From Nereida sp. MMG025 (GTDB taxonomy: Bacteria > Pseudomonadota > Alphaproteobacteria > Rhodobacterales > Rhodobacteraceae), in assembly GCF_021654165.1 (NCBI RefSeq), contig NZ_JAKFZN010000004.1, positions 140,203 to 204,202 on the forward strand: a stretch of DNA of 64,000 nt, written 5' to 3'. Positions 10,609 to 18,875 of the stretch are shown here, in pieces (the first letter of the stretch is position 1; every line of letters begins with the position of its first letter). The notes under the pieces were generated by a model. It was not told where the DNA came from and ran no database searches. It worked only from the letters and a program-made list of their open reading frames with translations. Both the position numbers and the translations under genes were made by a program.

Positions 10609-11898
10609 TTAGTAGTAGCCTGCTTCTTGCATGATAGCGTCTGCAGCTTGCTGAGCGTCAGCCAGTGCTTCGTCTACTGTCTTGGCACCCGAGAGAGCGG
10701 CTGCAACTTCTTGTGCAACTGCCGAACCCACTTCTGGGAACTCGGGGATCGCTGCGAACTGAACGCCTACGTATGGCTTGATTTCAGTCGCGGCAGGTGC
10801 TGCGCTTTCAATCGCTGCAAGCTCGGCCGATGCGAATGCAGCAGCAGCTTGGAACTCTGGGTAAGCGTATGTCGATGCACGTGTACCTGTTGGTACCGAA
10901 CCCCAACCGAACTCTGGGTGCTCAGCTACGGCTTTGATGTACTCTTTCGACGTTGCCCACTCGATGAAATCACGGGCTTGCTCTGCGTTTTCTGTGCCGG
11001 CAGGAATTGCCATGGCCCATGCCCACAACCAGTTCGCACCAACTGGGTTACCAGCGTTTGGCGACTGAGCGTATGCAACACCGTCTACTTCAAGGAACGA
11101 AGCAGCGATTGTCGCGTCGATCCACATGCCACACTTGCCTTCGTTATAAAGAGCAAGGATTTCGTTGAACGAGTTACCTTCCGAACCGGGAGGGCCATAT
11201 GAACCAAGCAGGTCAACATAGAACTCGATCGCGGCTTTCCATTCGTCGCTTTCCAGCTGTGGTTTGTAGTCCGCGTCGAACCATGCGCCACCGAACGAGT
11301 TCACAACAGTTGTGACGAACGCCATGTTGTCACCCCACCCTGGCTTACCGCGCAGGCAGGCGCCGTAAACGCCAGCGTCTGGGTTGTGGATCGCAGCGGC
11401 TGCTGCTTTCACGTTATCCCACGAGTCGTTGTCGGCGATTGTGACGCCAGCTGCGTCTGTCAGGTCCTTGCGGTACATGACCATCGACGATTCACCGTAG
11501 AATGGTGCAGCGTAGAGTGTGCCGTCGTGCGACAGACCGTTGCGCATTGCTGGCAGCATGTCGTCCAAATCGTACTCAGCACCGAATTCCAGTGGTTCAA
11601 TCCAGCCTGCTTGACCCCAGATTGGAGCTTCTTGCATGCCGATGTTGATGATGTCGTACTGGCCGCCACCTGTGGCGGTGTCCGAAGTGACCTGCTCGCG
11701 CAGAACGCCTTCTTCAAGCGAAACCCAGTTCAGCTTTACACCAGTTTCTTCTGTGTAAGCTTCAGCGACCTTTTGCATGTTGATCATGTGGCCGTTGTTA
11801 ACAATCGCGATTGTCAGTTCGCTGTGTGCTTCTGCATAGGCGCCAGTGGCCAGCAAAGACATTGCTGTTGCTGCACGAAGTGCATTCTTCAGTTTCAT
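10609..11898 (-). CDS. smoE: Polyol ABC transporter solute-binding protein
   Basis: A 429-residue periplasmic extracellular solute-binding protein (family 1, MalE-like). It starts with a signal peptide, MKLKNALRAATAMSLLA, and cleavage is likely after AYA at about residue 22. The ATG at 11898 has a strong GGGAGG ribosome site seven bases upstream. A longer frame adds 15 residues that would spoil the signal peptide. Codon choice looks that of a highly expressed gene, as is usual for binding proteins made in excess over their permeases. It captures sorbitol/mannitol for SmoFGK if the operon assignment is right. Confidence 0.93.
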   Translation of the reverse strand: MKLKNALRAATAMSLLATGAYAEAHSELTIAIVNNGHMINMQKVAEAYTEETGVKLNWVSLEEGVLREQVTSDTATGGGQYDIINIGMQEAPIWGQAGWIEPLEFGAEYDLDDMLPAMRNGLSHDGTLYAAPFYGESSMVMYRKDLTDAAGVTIADNDSWDNVKAAAAAIHNPDAGVYGACLRGKPGWGDNMAFVTTVVNSFGGAWFDADYKPQLESDEWKAAIEFYVDLLGSYGPPGSEGNSFNEILALYNEGKCGMWIDATIAASFLEVDGVAYAQSPNAGNPVGANWLWAWAMAIPAGTENAEQARDFIEWATSKEYIKAVAEHPEFGWGSVPTGTRASTYAYPEFQAAAAFASAELAAIESAAPAATEIKPYVGVQFAAIPEFPEVGSAVAQEVAAALSGAKTVDEALADAQQAADAIMQEAGYY

Positions 11899-11963
11899 AG
11901 TAATCCCTCCCTTGGATCGATGTCTTAACGATGTCGAAAACATGACGCCCCGTCAATAAAAAC

Positions 11964-11977
11964 TTTACGAGCGTAAA
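11964..11977. promoter_or_regulatory. Operator-like palindrome TTTACGAGCGTAAA upstream of smoE
   Basis: Two perfect 6-base half sites (TTTACG and CGTAAA) are separated by two bases, the form expected for a LacI-family dimer. The site lies 66 bases before the smoE start and just after the regulator stop, so it is well placed to control the transport and dehydrogenase genes independently of the regulator gene. Confidence 0.6.
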
Positions 11978-12000
11978 AATAAAACTAGTTGCCTGACATT

Positions 12001-13026
12001 TTATGCAGAGTCCCGCATGATCAGTTTTCCCTCTATGTAGCTATTTTGCATGGGGATTTCCTGATCGTTCAGCTTTGCCATCAGCAAATCGAAAGATTGA
12101 CGCGAAATTGCCTCAAAGTCCTGGGCGATGGTTGTGAGCGGCGGACAAGTGAACCGCGAGAAGGGATGATCGTCCTGTCCCGCGATTCGAATGTCTGTAT
12201 TTGCCCCTAGCCCGACAGTGATTCCCTTTTCATAGGCGGCTGTGAGCAGACCAATGGCAATGCGATCGTTGCTGCACAGGATCGTGTCGGATGTGAAGGC
12301 TTTGTCCTCGAACGCTTTAAGGCCTGCTTGCAGTCCGATTTCTTCAAAGCTCCACCCTTCGCCATCGGCCTGAATGATCTGCGGATCGTGGCCGTTGGCC
12401 TCCATGGTTTCGATATAGCTGTTGCGGCGTTTGCGTGCGTTCGGGTTTGCAGGTGTCTTCATCTCGAAAAAACAGGGCGGTGATCCTGTGCGGCACAGGT
12501 ATTCCACCATTGTTCTGGTAAATTGCGGGTTGTCTGCCCCAACAAAAGGCACGTCCAGGCCGCTTAGCTCACTATCAAAAAAGACAGTGGGGATATCATC
12601 GCAAAACCGTTCTATTTCAAGCCGATCGGACGCGCGGCCCAAGGGTGCCATCAACAAGCCAGCCGGTTTCATCGCGCGAAGGGCTTCTAAAATCTCGACC
12701 TCTTCTTCGGGGTGGCCATGTGCGGTGAAAACCGTTGGACGATAACCTGCTGAATGGCAAAGCAGCTCAATCGTGCGGGCAAATTCAGCAAACACAGGGT
12801 CGGCAAGATAGGGCACAACAATGCCGATGTTGTTCGTCAGCTTGCGGTTCTGATTCATCGCGTAGATGTTCGGACGATAGTTGAATTCGGCCAGCTTCTT
12901 TTCGATTTTATCGCGTGTCGATGCGCGAACACTATCGGGGTCATGGAAGTATTTTGACAAGGTTGGACGGGACACGCCGCTGACCTCGGCAAACTCCTCC
13001 ATATTGCGTATCTTTGTCGTGGCCAT
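12001..13026 (-). CDS. LacI-family transcriptional regulator of the polyol operon
   Basis: A 341-residue LacI/GalR-type repressor. The N-terminal helix-turn-helix with hinge covers residues about 8-55 (EEFAEVSGVSRPTLSKYFHD, then the RPN of the hinge). It is followed by a periplasmic-binding-protein-like effector domain that starts NNIGIVVPYLADPVFAEFAR. The gene is immediately upstream of smoE on the same strand. A candidate operator lies between them, so local control in response to a polyol is likely. The effector is not known from sequence. Confidence 0.9.
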   Translation of the reverse strand: MATTKIRNMEEFAEVSGVSRPTLSKYFHDPDSVRASTRDKIEKKLAEFNYRPNIYAMNQNRKLTNNIGIVVPYLADPVFAEFARTIELLCHSAGYRPTVFTAHGHPEEEVEILEALRAMKPAGLLMAPLGRASDRLEIERFCDDIPTVFFDSELSGLDVPFVGADNPQFTRTMVEYLCRTGSPPCFFEMKTPANPNARKRRNSYIETMEANGHDPQIIQADGEGWSFEEIGLQAGLKAFEDKAFTSDTILCSNDRIAIGLLTAAYEKGITVGLGANTDIRIAGQDDHPFSRFTCPPLTTIAQDFEAISRQSFDLLMAKLNDQEIPMQNSYIEGKLIMRDSA

Positions 13027-13442
13027 TGGTCATCCTCACCTGAACCTTCCGCATCATTTTTGGCAGAAGTGTTGGGAGAAGTTTACATAAAGTTCGCAAA
13101 GTTGTCTCGAGCTAATTTATTTTTGACGCGAATTAGCCTTTCTTGCGCGGCAATGCGCGGGGGTGATCCGTGGAACCTACACCGGGTCTGCAACCTGGTG
13201 CGGTTGCATAGATTTCCCGCCATTGGAGCGTTCATTTCGACCTGCGTGCGCGACACTTCAGAATTGCTAAAGGTTGGTTTTCCGGTTCTCCGAAACTGAG
13301 TGAAAAAATTCCCTCTGCTTTGGCCATTTTGCCCCTTTAGGCTGTCTGGTGCCTTGAATGGTCCGAAGAATTCAGCACGATCGCTGTGGGACGCCGTTCA
13401 ACAATCCGGCGGGTGTATTCATCTTTCAGAAGGGTCAGCAAA
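13027..13442. other. Intergenic region between the LacI regulator and the HpsN-like gene
   Basis: About 415 bases between divergent genes. It contains an inverted repeat GCTAATT (13111-13117) / AATTAGC (13131-13137) with a 13-base spacer, a possible regulator site. A second loose repeat of GTTGCA/TGCAAC elements lies near 13180-13205. No convincing small gene was found. Confidence 0.4.
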
Positions 13443-14747
13443 ATGGCGCGCAGCTATTTGAAAAAAGCAATCCTAACGGCGGTTTCGGATGCGTCTGATG
13501 TCCATGACACCGTCAGCTCCATTTTGGCAGATATCGAAGCGGGCGGAGATGCAAAGGCGCTGGAATATGCCGCAAAATTTGATGGCTACGATGGTAACGT
13601 GGTGATGAGCCAAGCCGAGATTGAGGCCGCATGTGCATTGGTGCCCGAAAAACTGAAAGCAGACATTCACTTTGCACACCGCAATGTGCGCCATTTTGCC
13701 CAAACGCAAAAAGCAACGATGCAAAACGTCCAAACAGAAATATCACCGGGATTTATCGCAGGGCAAAAGGTGATCCCTGTTGACGCGGCTGGCTGCTATG
13801 TGCCTGGCGGGCGGTATAGCCACATCTCGAGTGCGATTATGACAGTCACAACTGCAAAAGTTGCAGATTGCAAGCATATCACCGCGTGTTCGCCGCCGCG
13901 CGCAGGTGTCGGGATCGCACCCGCTGTTGTGTATGCAGCTCATATTTGCGGGGCTGATGAAATCCTTGCGATGGGTGGCGTCCAGGGGATCGCTGCGATG
14001 ACCTTTGGTCTATTCGATCTTCCGAAAGCCAATATTCTTGTTGGGCCTGGCAACCAATTTGTGGCCGAAGCAAAACGTATCCTGTTCGGGCGGGTCGGGA
14101 TTGATATGATCGCAGGGCCAACCGATAGCCTGATCATCGCTGATAAAACGGCAGATCCGTTCATCGTGGCCACGGATTTGGTCAGCCAAGCCGAGCATGG
14201 CTACAACAGTCCCGTCTGGTTGCTGACGGACGATGCGGCTCTGGCTGAAAAGGTCATGACGCTTGTGCCGCAATTGATTAATGATTTGCCACCGCTGAAC
14301 CGTGACAACGCGTTGGCCGCGTGGCGTGATTATGCAGAGGTCGTGTTATGCGATGACAGGGAGGATTTGGTCGCCTGTTCGGATGAATATGCGCCAGAGC
14401 ATTTGACGGTTCAGGCGGATGATCTGGATTGGTGGTTGTCGCGTTTGTCCTGTTATGGCTCGCTCTTTCTGGGCGAAGAAACCACCGTTAGCTACGGGGA
14501 CAAAGCCACAGGCACGAACCATGTTCTGCCCACATCGGGTGCTGCAAGGTATACGGGCGGGCTGTCCGTCCACAAATTTATGAAGATCGTTACATGGCAA
14601 CGGGCCACCCGAGAGGGCAGCAAAGAGGTTGCTGAGGCGACCGCGCGTATCTCGCGGCTGGAGGGGATGGAAGGACATGCACGATCGGCAGATGTGCGTT
14701 TGGCCAAATATTTCCCGTCAGAGCGGTTTGATTTGTCAGCTGATTGA
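13443..14747 (+). CDS. HisD-family dehydrogenase, probable sulfopropanediol 3-dehydrogenase (HpsN-like)
   Basis: A 434-residue zinc and NAD-dependent enzyme of the histidinol-dehydrogenase superfamily. HpsN oxidises (R)-2,3-dihydroxypropane-1-sulfonate to sulfolactate. It has the PGG(R)YSHISSAIMTV nucleotide-proximal segment, the Q and H of SQAEHGYNSP, the D of GDKATGTNH, and the C-terminal EGMEGHARSADVRL histidine segment, all common to the HpsN branch. A true hisD would normally sit with his genes, and none are here. The other hps genes (TRAP transporter, hpsO, hpsP) are also absent nearby, so it may act with distant genes or on another 2-hydroxy alcohol. The ATG at 13443 follows AAGG. The longer frame's first 19 residues are Arg-rich and rejected. 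Confidence 0.75.
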   Translation: MARSYLKKAILTAVSDASDVHDTVSSILADIEAGGDAKALEYAAKFDGYDGNVVMSQAEIEAACALVPEKLKADIHFAHRNVRHFAQTQKATMQNVQTEISPGFIAGQKVIPVDAAGCYVPGGRYSHISSAIMTVTTAKVADCKHITACSPPRAGVGIAPAVVYAAHICGADEILAMGGVQGIAAMTFGLFDLPKANILVGPGNQFVAEAKRILFGRVGIDMIAGPTDSLIIADKTADPFIVATDLVSQAEHGYNSPVWLLTDDAALAEKVMTLVPQLINDLPPLNRDNALAAWRDYAEVVLCDDREDLVACSDEYAPEHLTVQADDLDWWLSRLSCYGSLFLGEETTVSYGDKATGTNHVLPTSGAARYTGGLSVHKFMKIVTWQRATREGSKEVAEATARISRLEGMEGHARSADVRLAKYFPSERFDLSAD

Positions 14748-14772
14748 TGAGCTACGCTGCTTCTGGCCATCC

Positions 14773-15795
14773 CTATCCTGCCTTTTGTGCCAAAGCGCGG
14801 CCTTGAAGCGCCAGATCCGCAATAACATCGCGCACAGCATCGTTGCCAAGCGGGTTGGACGCGTTGCCGTCCAGACTGCGCCTTAGCACACCTTGCAAGA
14901 TCGCCAGAAAGCGGAAATGCGCAAATGCCAGATAAAACGTCCAATCCTTGGGGGCTGGAATGGCGCGGCGCGTGCAGTAGGCGGCGACGTATTCATCTTC
15001 AAGCGGAAGTCCAAGCGCCTTTCGGTCCAGCCCGCCAAGTCCTTTGAACACGCCTTTATGTGGCAAACGCCAATGCATGCATTGATAGGCCAGATCAGAC
15101 ATTGGATGGCCAAGAGTGCTGAGTTCCCAATCAAGAAGCGCGGCAACGGTCGGGGCATCGGGCGCGAACATCATGTTATCGATCCGGAAATCCCCGTGGA
15201 CCAGTGACAAACTTCCGTCATCAGCGGGTTTTGCCTCTTCCAGCCATGCCCCGAGCCAGTCGGCATCTGGCAAAGCCTCTGTTTGGGAGGCGGCAAAGGC
15301 AGCGCGCCATGTGCGCAACTGGCGAGCGAAAAAGCCCGATGGTTTTCCGTAGTCGCCCAAGCCAATCCTGTCTGGTCGCACGTCATGCAAGTCTGCCAGC
15401 GCCTTGTTCATCGCGTCATAGATTGCGCCGCGCGTCTGCGGTGTCTGATCTGGCAGGGCAGGGTCCCAAAAAACGCGCCCCGCTATATGCTCCATGACAA
15501 AGAACTGACTGCCCAACGGCGTGTCGCCGTCGCTTAGGTGAAACACCTTTGGAACGGGGATGGGTGTCGCCGCCAACGCTTGCATCACACGAAATTCGCG
15601 GTCTACGCGGTGCGCCCCGGGAAGTAAGGTGCCCAAGGGTTGCGCCCGAAGGACGAACCGTTTGCGTCCCGAGGACACCAGATAGGTCGGGTTGGATTGC
15701 CCATCGCTGAACTTTTCAAATTTATCCAGCGGCCCCATGCCTTCGACATGCCGTTGCAGATACATCTGAAGTGTCGCGTGATCATAGCTGTGCAT
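14773..15795 (-). CDS. Aminoglycoside-phosphotransferase-fold kinase (ACAD10/11-type acyl kinase half)
   Basis: A 340-residue APH/choline-kinase-fold protein. It shows the Brenner motif LVHGDFRIDNMMF (catalytic D and N), the metal site LLDWELSTLGHPMSDLAY, and the N-terminal FSDGQSNPTYLV nucleotide loop. This family includes the N-terminal domain of ACAD10/11 and LvaA, which phosphorylate 4-hydroxyacyl-CoAs so that the hydroxyl can be removed. It is divergent from an acyl-CoA dehydrogenase with 71 bases between starts, as expected if the two act together. The ATG at 15795 has a strong GGGGGAAA ribosome site. The longer 368-residue frame is not supported. Confidence 0.82.
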   Translation of the reverse strand: MHSYDHATLQMYLQRHVEGMGPLDKFEKFSDGQSNPTYLVSSGRKRFVLRAQPLGTLLPGAHRVDREFRVMQALAATPIPVPKVFHLSDGDTPLGSQFFVMEHIAGRVFWDPALPDQTPQTRGAIYDAMNKALADLHDVRPDRIGLGDYGKPSGFFARQLRTWRAAFAASQTEALPDADWLGAWLEEAKPADDGSLSLVHGDFRIDNMMFAPDAPTVAALLDWELSTLGHPMSDLAYQCMHWRLPHKGVFKGLGGLDRKALGLPLEDEYVAAYCTRRAIPAPKDWTFYLAFAHFRFLAILQGVLRRSLDGNASNPLGNDAVRDVIADLALQGRALAQKAG

Positions 15796-15866
15796 GTGTT
15801 TCCCCCTTCCCATATCTGACCGCACGGGGCAGCATGGTGCAAGATACAACGCGAGGGAGGGGCGCA

Positions 15867-17093
15867 ATGGATTTTTCAATCAGGGCAGATGTGCAGACCC
15901 AATTAGAGGCCGTACGCGCGATGGTGCGTGATGAGATCATGCCGATGGAAGACGCCTATGCCAAAGAAGTGGCCACAGGGGATCGCTGGCAGTTCACATC
16001 ACGCCAAACCGAAATTCTTGAAACCCTCAAGTCCAAGGCGAAGGACGCGGGATTGTGGAATTTTTGGCATACCGAACAGGGTGGCCCTGGTCTGAGCACA
16101 GTTGAATACGCCTATTTTGCCGAAGAAATGGGCCGGTCTGCACTGGCTGCGGAGGTTTTTAACTGCAACGCACCCGACACCGGCAATATGGAGGTGTTTG
16201 CAAAATACGGCACGCCCGAGATGCATGCGCAGTGGTTGGCGCCGTTGATGGCTGGCGATATTCGCAGCGCCTATCTGATGACAGAGCCTGACGTGGCCAG
16301 TTCGGATGCAACCAATATAGCCATGTCTGCTGTGCGTGATGGGTCCGACTATGTGCTGAACGGCGAGAAATACTGGGCCAGCGGCGCAGGCGATCCGCGC
16401 TGTGCTGTCTATATCGTTATGGTCAAAACGGGCGGCGACGAGACGCCAAAACATCAACGCCATTCGATGATTGTCGTGGATGCCAAAAGTGATGGGATCG
16501 AAGTGCTGCGCCCGATGGAAGTGTATGGCCATGATGATGCGCCCCACGGTCATATGCACCTTCGTTTTACCAATGTCCGCGTCCCCGCGGCAAACATGCT
16601 GTTGGGCGAAGGGCGTGGGTTTGAGATTGCGCAAGGCCGTTTGGGGCCAGGGCGTATCCACCACTGCATGCGTCTGATTGGTCAATCCGAATTGGCGCTG
16701 GAACATTTGTGCAGACGTGCCCTGAACCGTGAGGCCTTTGGAAAACCCCTTGCGCAGCTTGGTGCGAATTTCGACATTATCGCCGATTGTCGGATGCAGA
16801 TAGAACAGGCGCGGCTTTTGTGTCTCAAAGCGGCCTGGATGATGGATCAGGGGGATGCGCGTGCCGCGGCGCCTTGGATCAGTCAGATCAAGGTCGTAGG
16901 CCCGCAGGTTGCGCTGAAAGTTATTGACGAGGCGGTTCAGGTGCATGGCGGGACGGGAATATCACAAGACACGCCTTTGGCGCGTATGTGGATCGGCGCG
17001 CGTTGGTTGCGCTTGGCCGACGGACCAGATGCGGTGCATCGCAGACAGGTTGCGCGTGCAGAACTGCGTAAATACACGCAACAAAAGGTTTAG
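15867..17093 (+). CDS. Acyl-CoA dehydrogenase (ACAD10/11-type)
   Basis: A 408-residue FAD-dependent acyl-CoA dehydrogenase. Visible landmarks are the YLMTEPDVASSDATNI substrate/FAD loop, GEKYWASGAGDPRC, the QGRLGPGRIHHCMRLIGQSE helix, and the C-terminal VHGGTGISQDTPLARMW flavin segment. The branch resembles the dehydrogenase half of ACAD10/11 and LvaC, acting on phosphorylated 4-hydroxyacyl-CoA. The ATG at 15867 follows GGGAGGGG. An upstream in-frame start would overlap the divergent gene and lacks homology. It converges with the ArsR gene, their ends overlapping by four bases. Confidence 0.88.
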   Translation: MDFSIRADVQTQLEAVRAMVRDEIMPMEDAYAKEVATGDRWQFTSRQTEILETLKSKAKDAGLWNFWHTEQGGPGLSTVEYAYFAEEMGRSALAAEVFNCNAPDTGNMEVFAKYGTPEMHAQWLAPLMAGDIRSAYLMTEPDVASSDATNIAMSAVRDGSDYVLNGEKYWASGAGDPRCAVYIVMVKTGGDETPKHQRHSMIVVDAKSDGIEVLRPMEVYGHDDAPHGHMHLRFTNVRVPAANMLLGEGRGFEIAQGRLGPGRIHHCMRLIGQSELALEHLCRRALNREAFGKPLAQLGANFDIIADCRMQIEQARLLCLKAAWMMDQGDARAAAPWISQIKVVGPQVALKVIDEAVQVHGGTGISQDTPLARMWIGARWLRLADGPDAVHRRQVARAELRKYTQQKV

Positions 17094-17413
17094 ATGGGCA
17101 GGTAGATCAGCGCTTCACTCAGCGATCCAAGCACAGGCATCACACTGCCGTCTTTGAGCGAGTAATAGACTGTTTTGCCATCGCGACGGGCCTCGACCAG
17201 TCCGTCTTCGCGCAGGCGGCTGAGCTGTTGGCTGACGGCCGATTGCCGGATGTGCAAAAGCTTTTCCAGCTCTCCAACCGATCGTTCGCCCTTTTCAAGA
17301 TGGCACAGGATCATCAGTCGGCTTTCGTGCGCCAAGGCTTTGAACAATGACGCGGCTTTATCAGCATGCGGCCCAAGTCGTTCCACCAGCCCTAAAGTTT
17401 CGTCTCGCATCAT
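17090..17413 (-). CDS. ArsR/SmtB-family transcriptional regulator
   Basis: A 107-residue winged-helix repressor. Its helix-turn-helix is SVGELEKLLHIRQSAVSQQLSRL, followed by the beta-wing VEARRDGKTVYYSL. It has a single Cys in RLMILCHLEKGE. The sulfide-sensing BigR/SqrR members of this group use two cysteines, so a two-Cys disulfide switch is not available here. It lies about 70 bases downstream of the enolase-superfamily gene on the same strand, and the target is unknown. Confidence 0.88.
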   Translation of the reverse strand: MMRDETLGLVERLGPHADKAASLFKALAHESRLMILCHLEKGERSVGELEKLLHIRQSAVSQQLSRLREDGLVEARRDGKTVYYSLKDGSVMPVLGSLSEALIYLPI

Positions 17414-17482
17414 GTCTATCCTACAGCCTACAAAACTGTAACGTAAACTAGACAGTCTCTCAACTTGCTTTAACGTCGCAGG

Positions 17483-18715
17483 TTATCTTGTTTTGGGAGG
17501 CGCGCCGCCTTCAAAGGCGTTCGGCGCGTCATATCTGATCTCACTGGCCTGCATTTCCAGATGCAACCCTTGGTCCAGGTAGGGATGATCGCGCGCAAGT
17601 TTTTCATCCACATCGATGCCCAATCCCACCGCATTCGACGGGATAATATAGCCGCCTTCAACGCAAAGCGTGTTTCTGATCAGTGCCGAATGAAAATCTG
17701 TTTCAATCGTTTCGGCCATCAAAAGGTTTGGCAGGCTGGTGGCCAAGGCGATATTGGCGGCCCACTCGATAGGCCCTGCATATAGGTGCGGCGCGATCTG
17801 TGCGTTATAGACTTCAGCCATCGCTGCGATCTTTTTTGTTTCCCAAATACCGCCTGCGCGTCCCAAAGCGGGTTGTAAGATCGTCGCAGCGCCTTGGCGC
17901 AAGACGGGGGCGAATTCCGCTTTTGTGGTCAATCGTTCTCCTGTTGCAATCGGAATTGAGGTGGCTGCCGCCACACGGGCCATTTGCGCGGCGTTGTCTG
18001 GCGGGATCGGTTCTTCAAACCACAGCGGTTGATAGGGCTCAATCGCCTTGGCCATGCGGATTGCACCGCCCGTGCTGAATTGGCCATGCGTTCCAAAAAG
18101 CAGATCCGCCCGATCTCCGACGGCGTCCCGAATGGCTTTGCAAAAGGCAACCGACAAAGAGATGTCATGCATCGAAGGCTGATGGCCGCTTCGTATGGTG
18201 TAGGGGCCCGCGGGGTCGAATTTTATCGCTGTATAGCCGCGCTCGACAGCATCAATCGCAGCCTCGGCAGCCATCTCGGGGCTACTCCAGAACTCCGCGA
18301 TGTTGTGCGTTTCCAAAGGATAAAGATAGGTATAGGCGCGGATGCGATCATTCACTTTGCCACCCAAAAGCGCCCATGTGGGACAGTCACGGGCTTTGCC
18401 CAGAATATCCCAACAGGCGATCTCAAGGCCTGACCACGCGCCCATTACTGTTAGGTCGGGGCGCTGCGAAAAGCCAGCCGAATAGACCCGCCGAAACATC
18501 AATTCAATATTCGCGGGGTCTTCATTTCGCATGTGCCGTTCAAAGACATCTTCGATCACACTACGCATCGCATCAGGGCCAACAGATGCCGCATAGCATT
18601 CGCCCCAACCCACCAGCCCGTCATCGGTGGTCAGCTTCACCAAGATCCAATAGCGCCCACCCCAACCCGGCGCAGGTGGTGCGGTCACGATAATGTCAAG
18701 GTCCTGCAGCTTCAT
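17483..18715 (-). CDS. Enolase-superfamily (mandelate racemase/muconate lactonizing) sugar-acid enzyme
   Basis: A 410-residue member of the mandelate racemase group, which abstracts an alpha proton from sugar acids or related carboxylates using Mg2+. The N-terminal capping domain is followed by a (beta/alpha)7 barrel containing the basic-residue strand AIKFDPAGPY, the metal-ligand glutamates in FEEPIPPDN and ATGERL, and a general-acid/base histidine in APHLYAGPIEW. At the usual first metal-ligand strand (normally D-x-N) I read LLFGTHGQF, which lacks the Asp at the expected place. The substrate is not assigned. The ATG at 18715 is preferred over a TTG four codons earlier. A zinc alcohol dehydrogenase lies just upstream. 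Confidence 0.82.
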   Translation of the reverse strand: MKLQDLDIIVTAPPAPGWGGRYWILVKLTTDDGLVGWGECYAASVGPDAMRSVIEDVFERHMRNEDPANIELMFRRVYSAGFSQRPDLTVMGAWSGLEIACWDILGKARDCPTWALLGGKVNDRIRAYTYLYPLETHNIAEFWSSPEMAAEAAIDAVERGYTAIKFDPAGPYTIRSGHQPSMHDISLSVAFCKAIRDAVGDRADLLFGTHGQFSTGGAIRMAKAIEPYQPLWFEEPIPPDNAAQMARVAAATSIPIATGERLTTKAEFAPVLRQGAATILQPALGRAGGIWETKKIAAMAEVYNAQIAPHLYAGPIEWAANIALATSLPNLLMAETIETDFHSALIRNTLCVEGGYIIPSNAVGLGIDVDEKLARDHPYLDQGLHLEMQASEIRYDAPNAFEGGAPPKTR

Positions 18716-18875
18716 GCTCTGTTCCAATTCATTTGCTTTGACGCATCACCGCCGCACCTGATGTCATCATACTTCCTGCCGAACCCACAAGATTTCTTTT
18801 GTTTGCAAATATCCTGCAGGGGTTTGGGGATGCAAAATCCCCAATTCCGACGGTAGCTCTTTGCATGCGTTGCGA

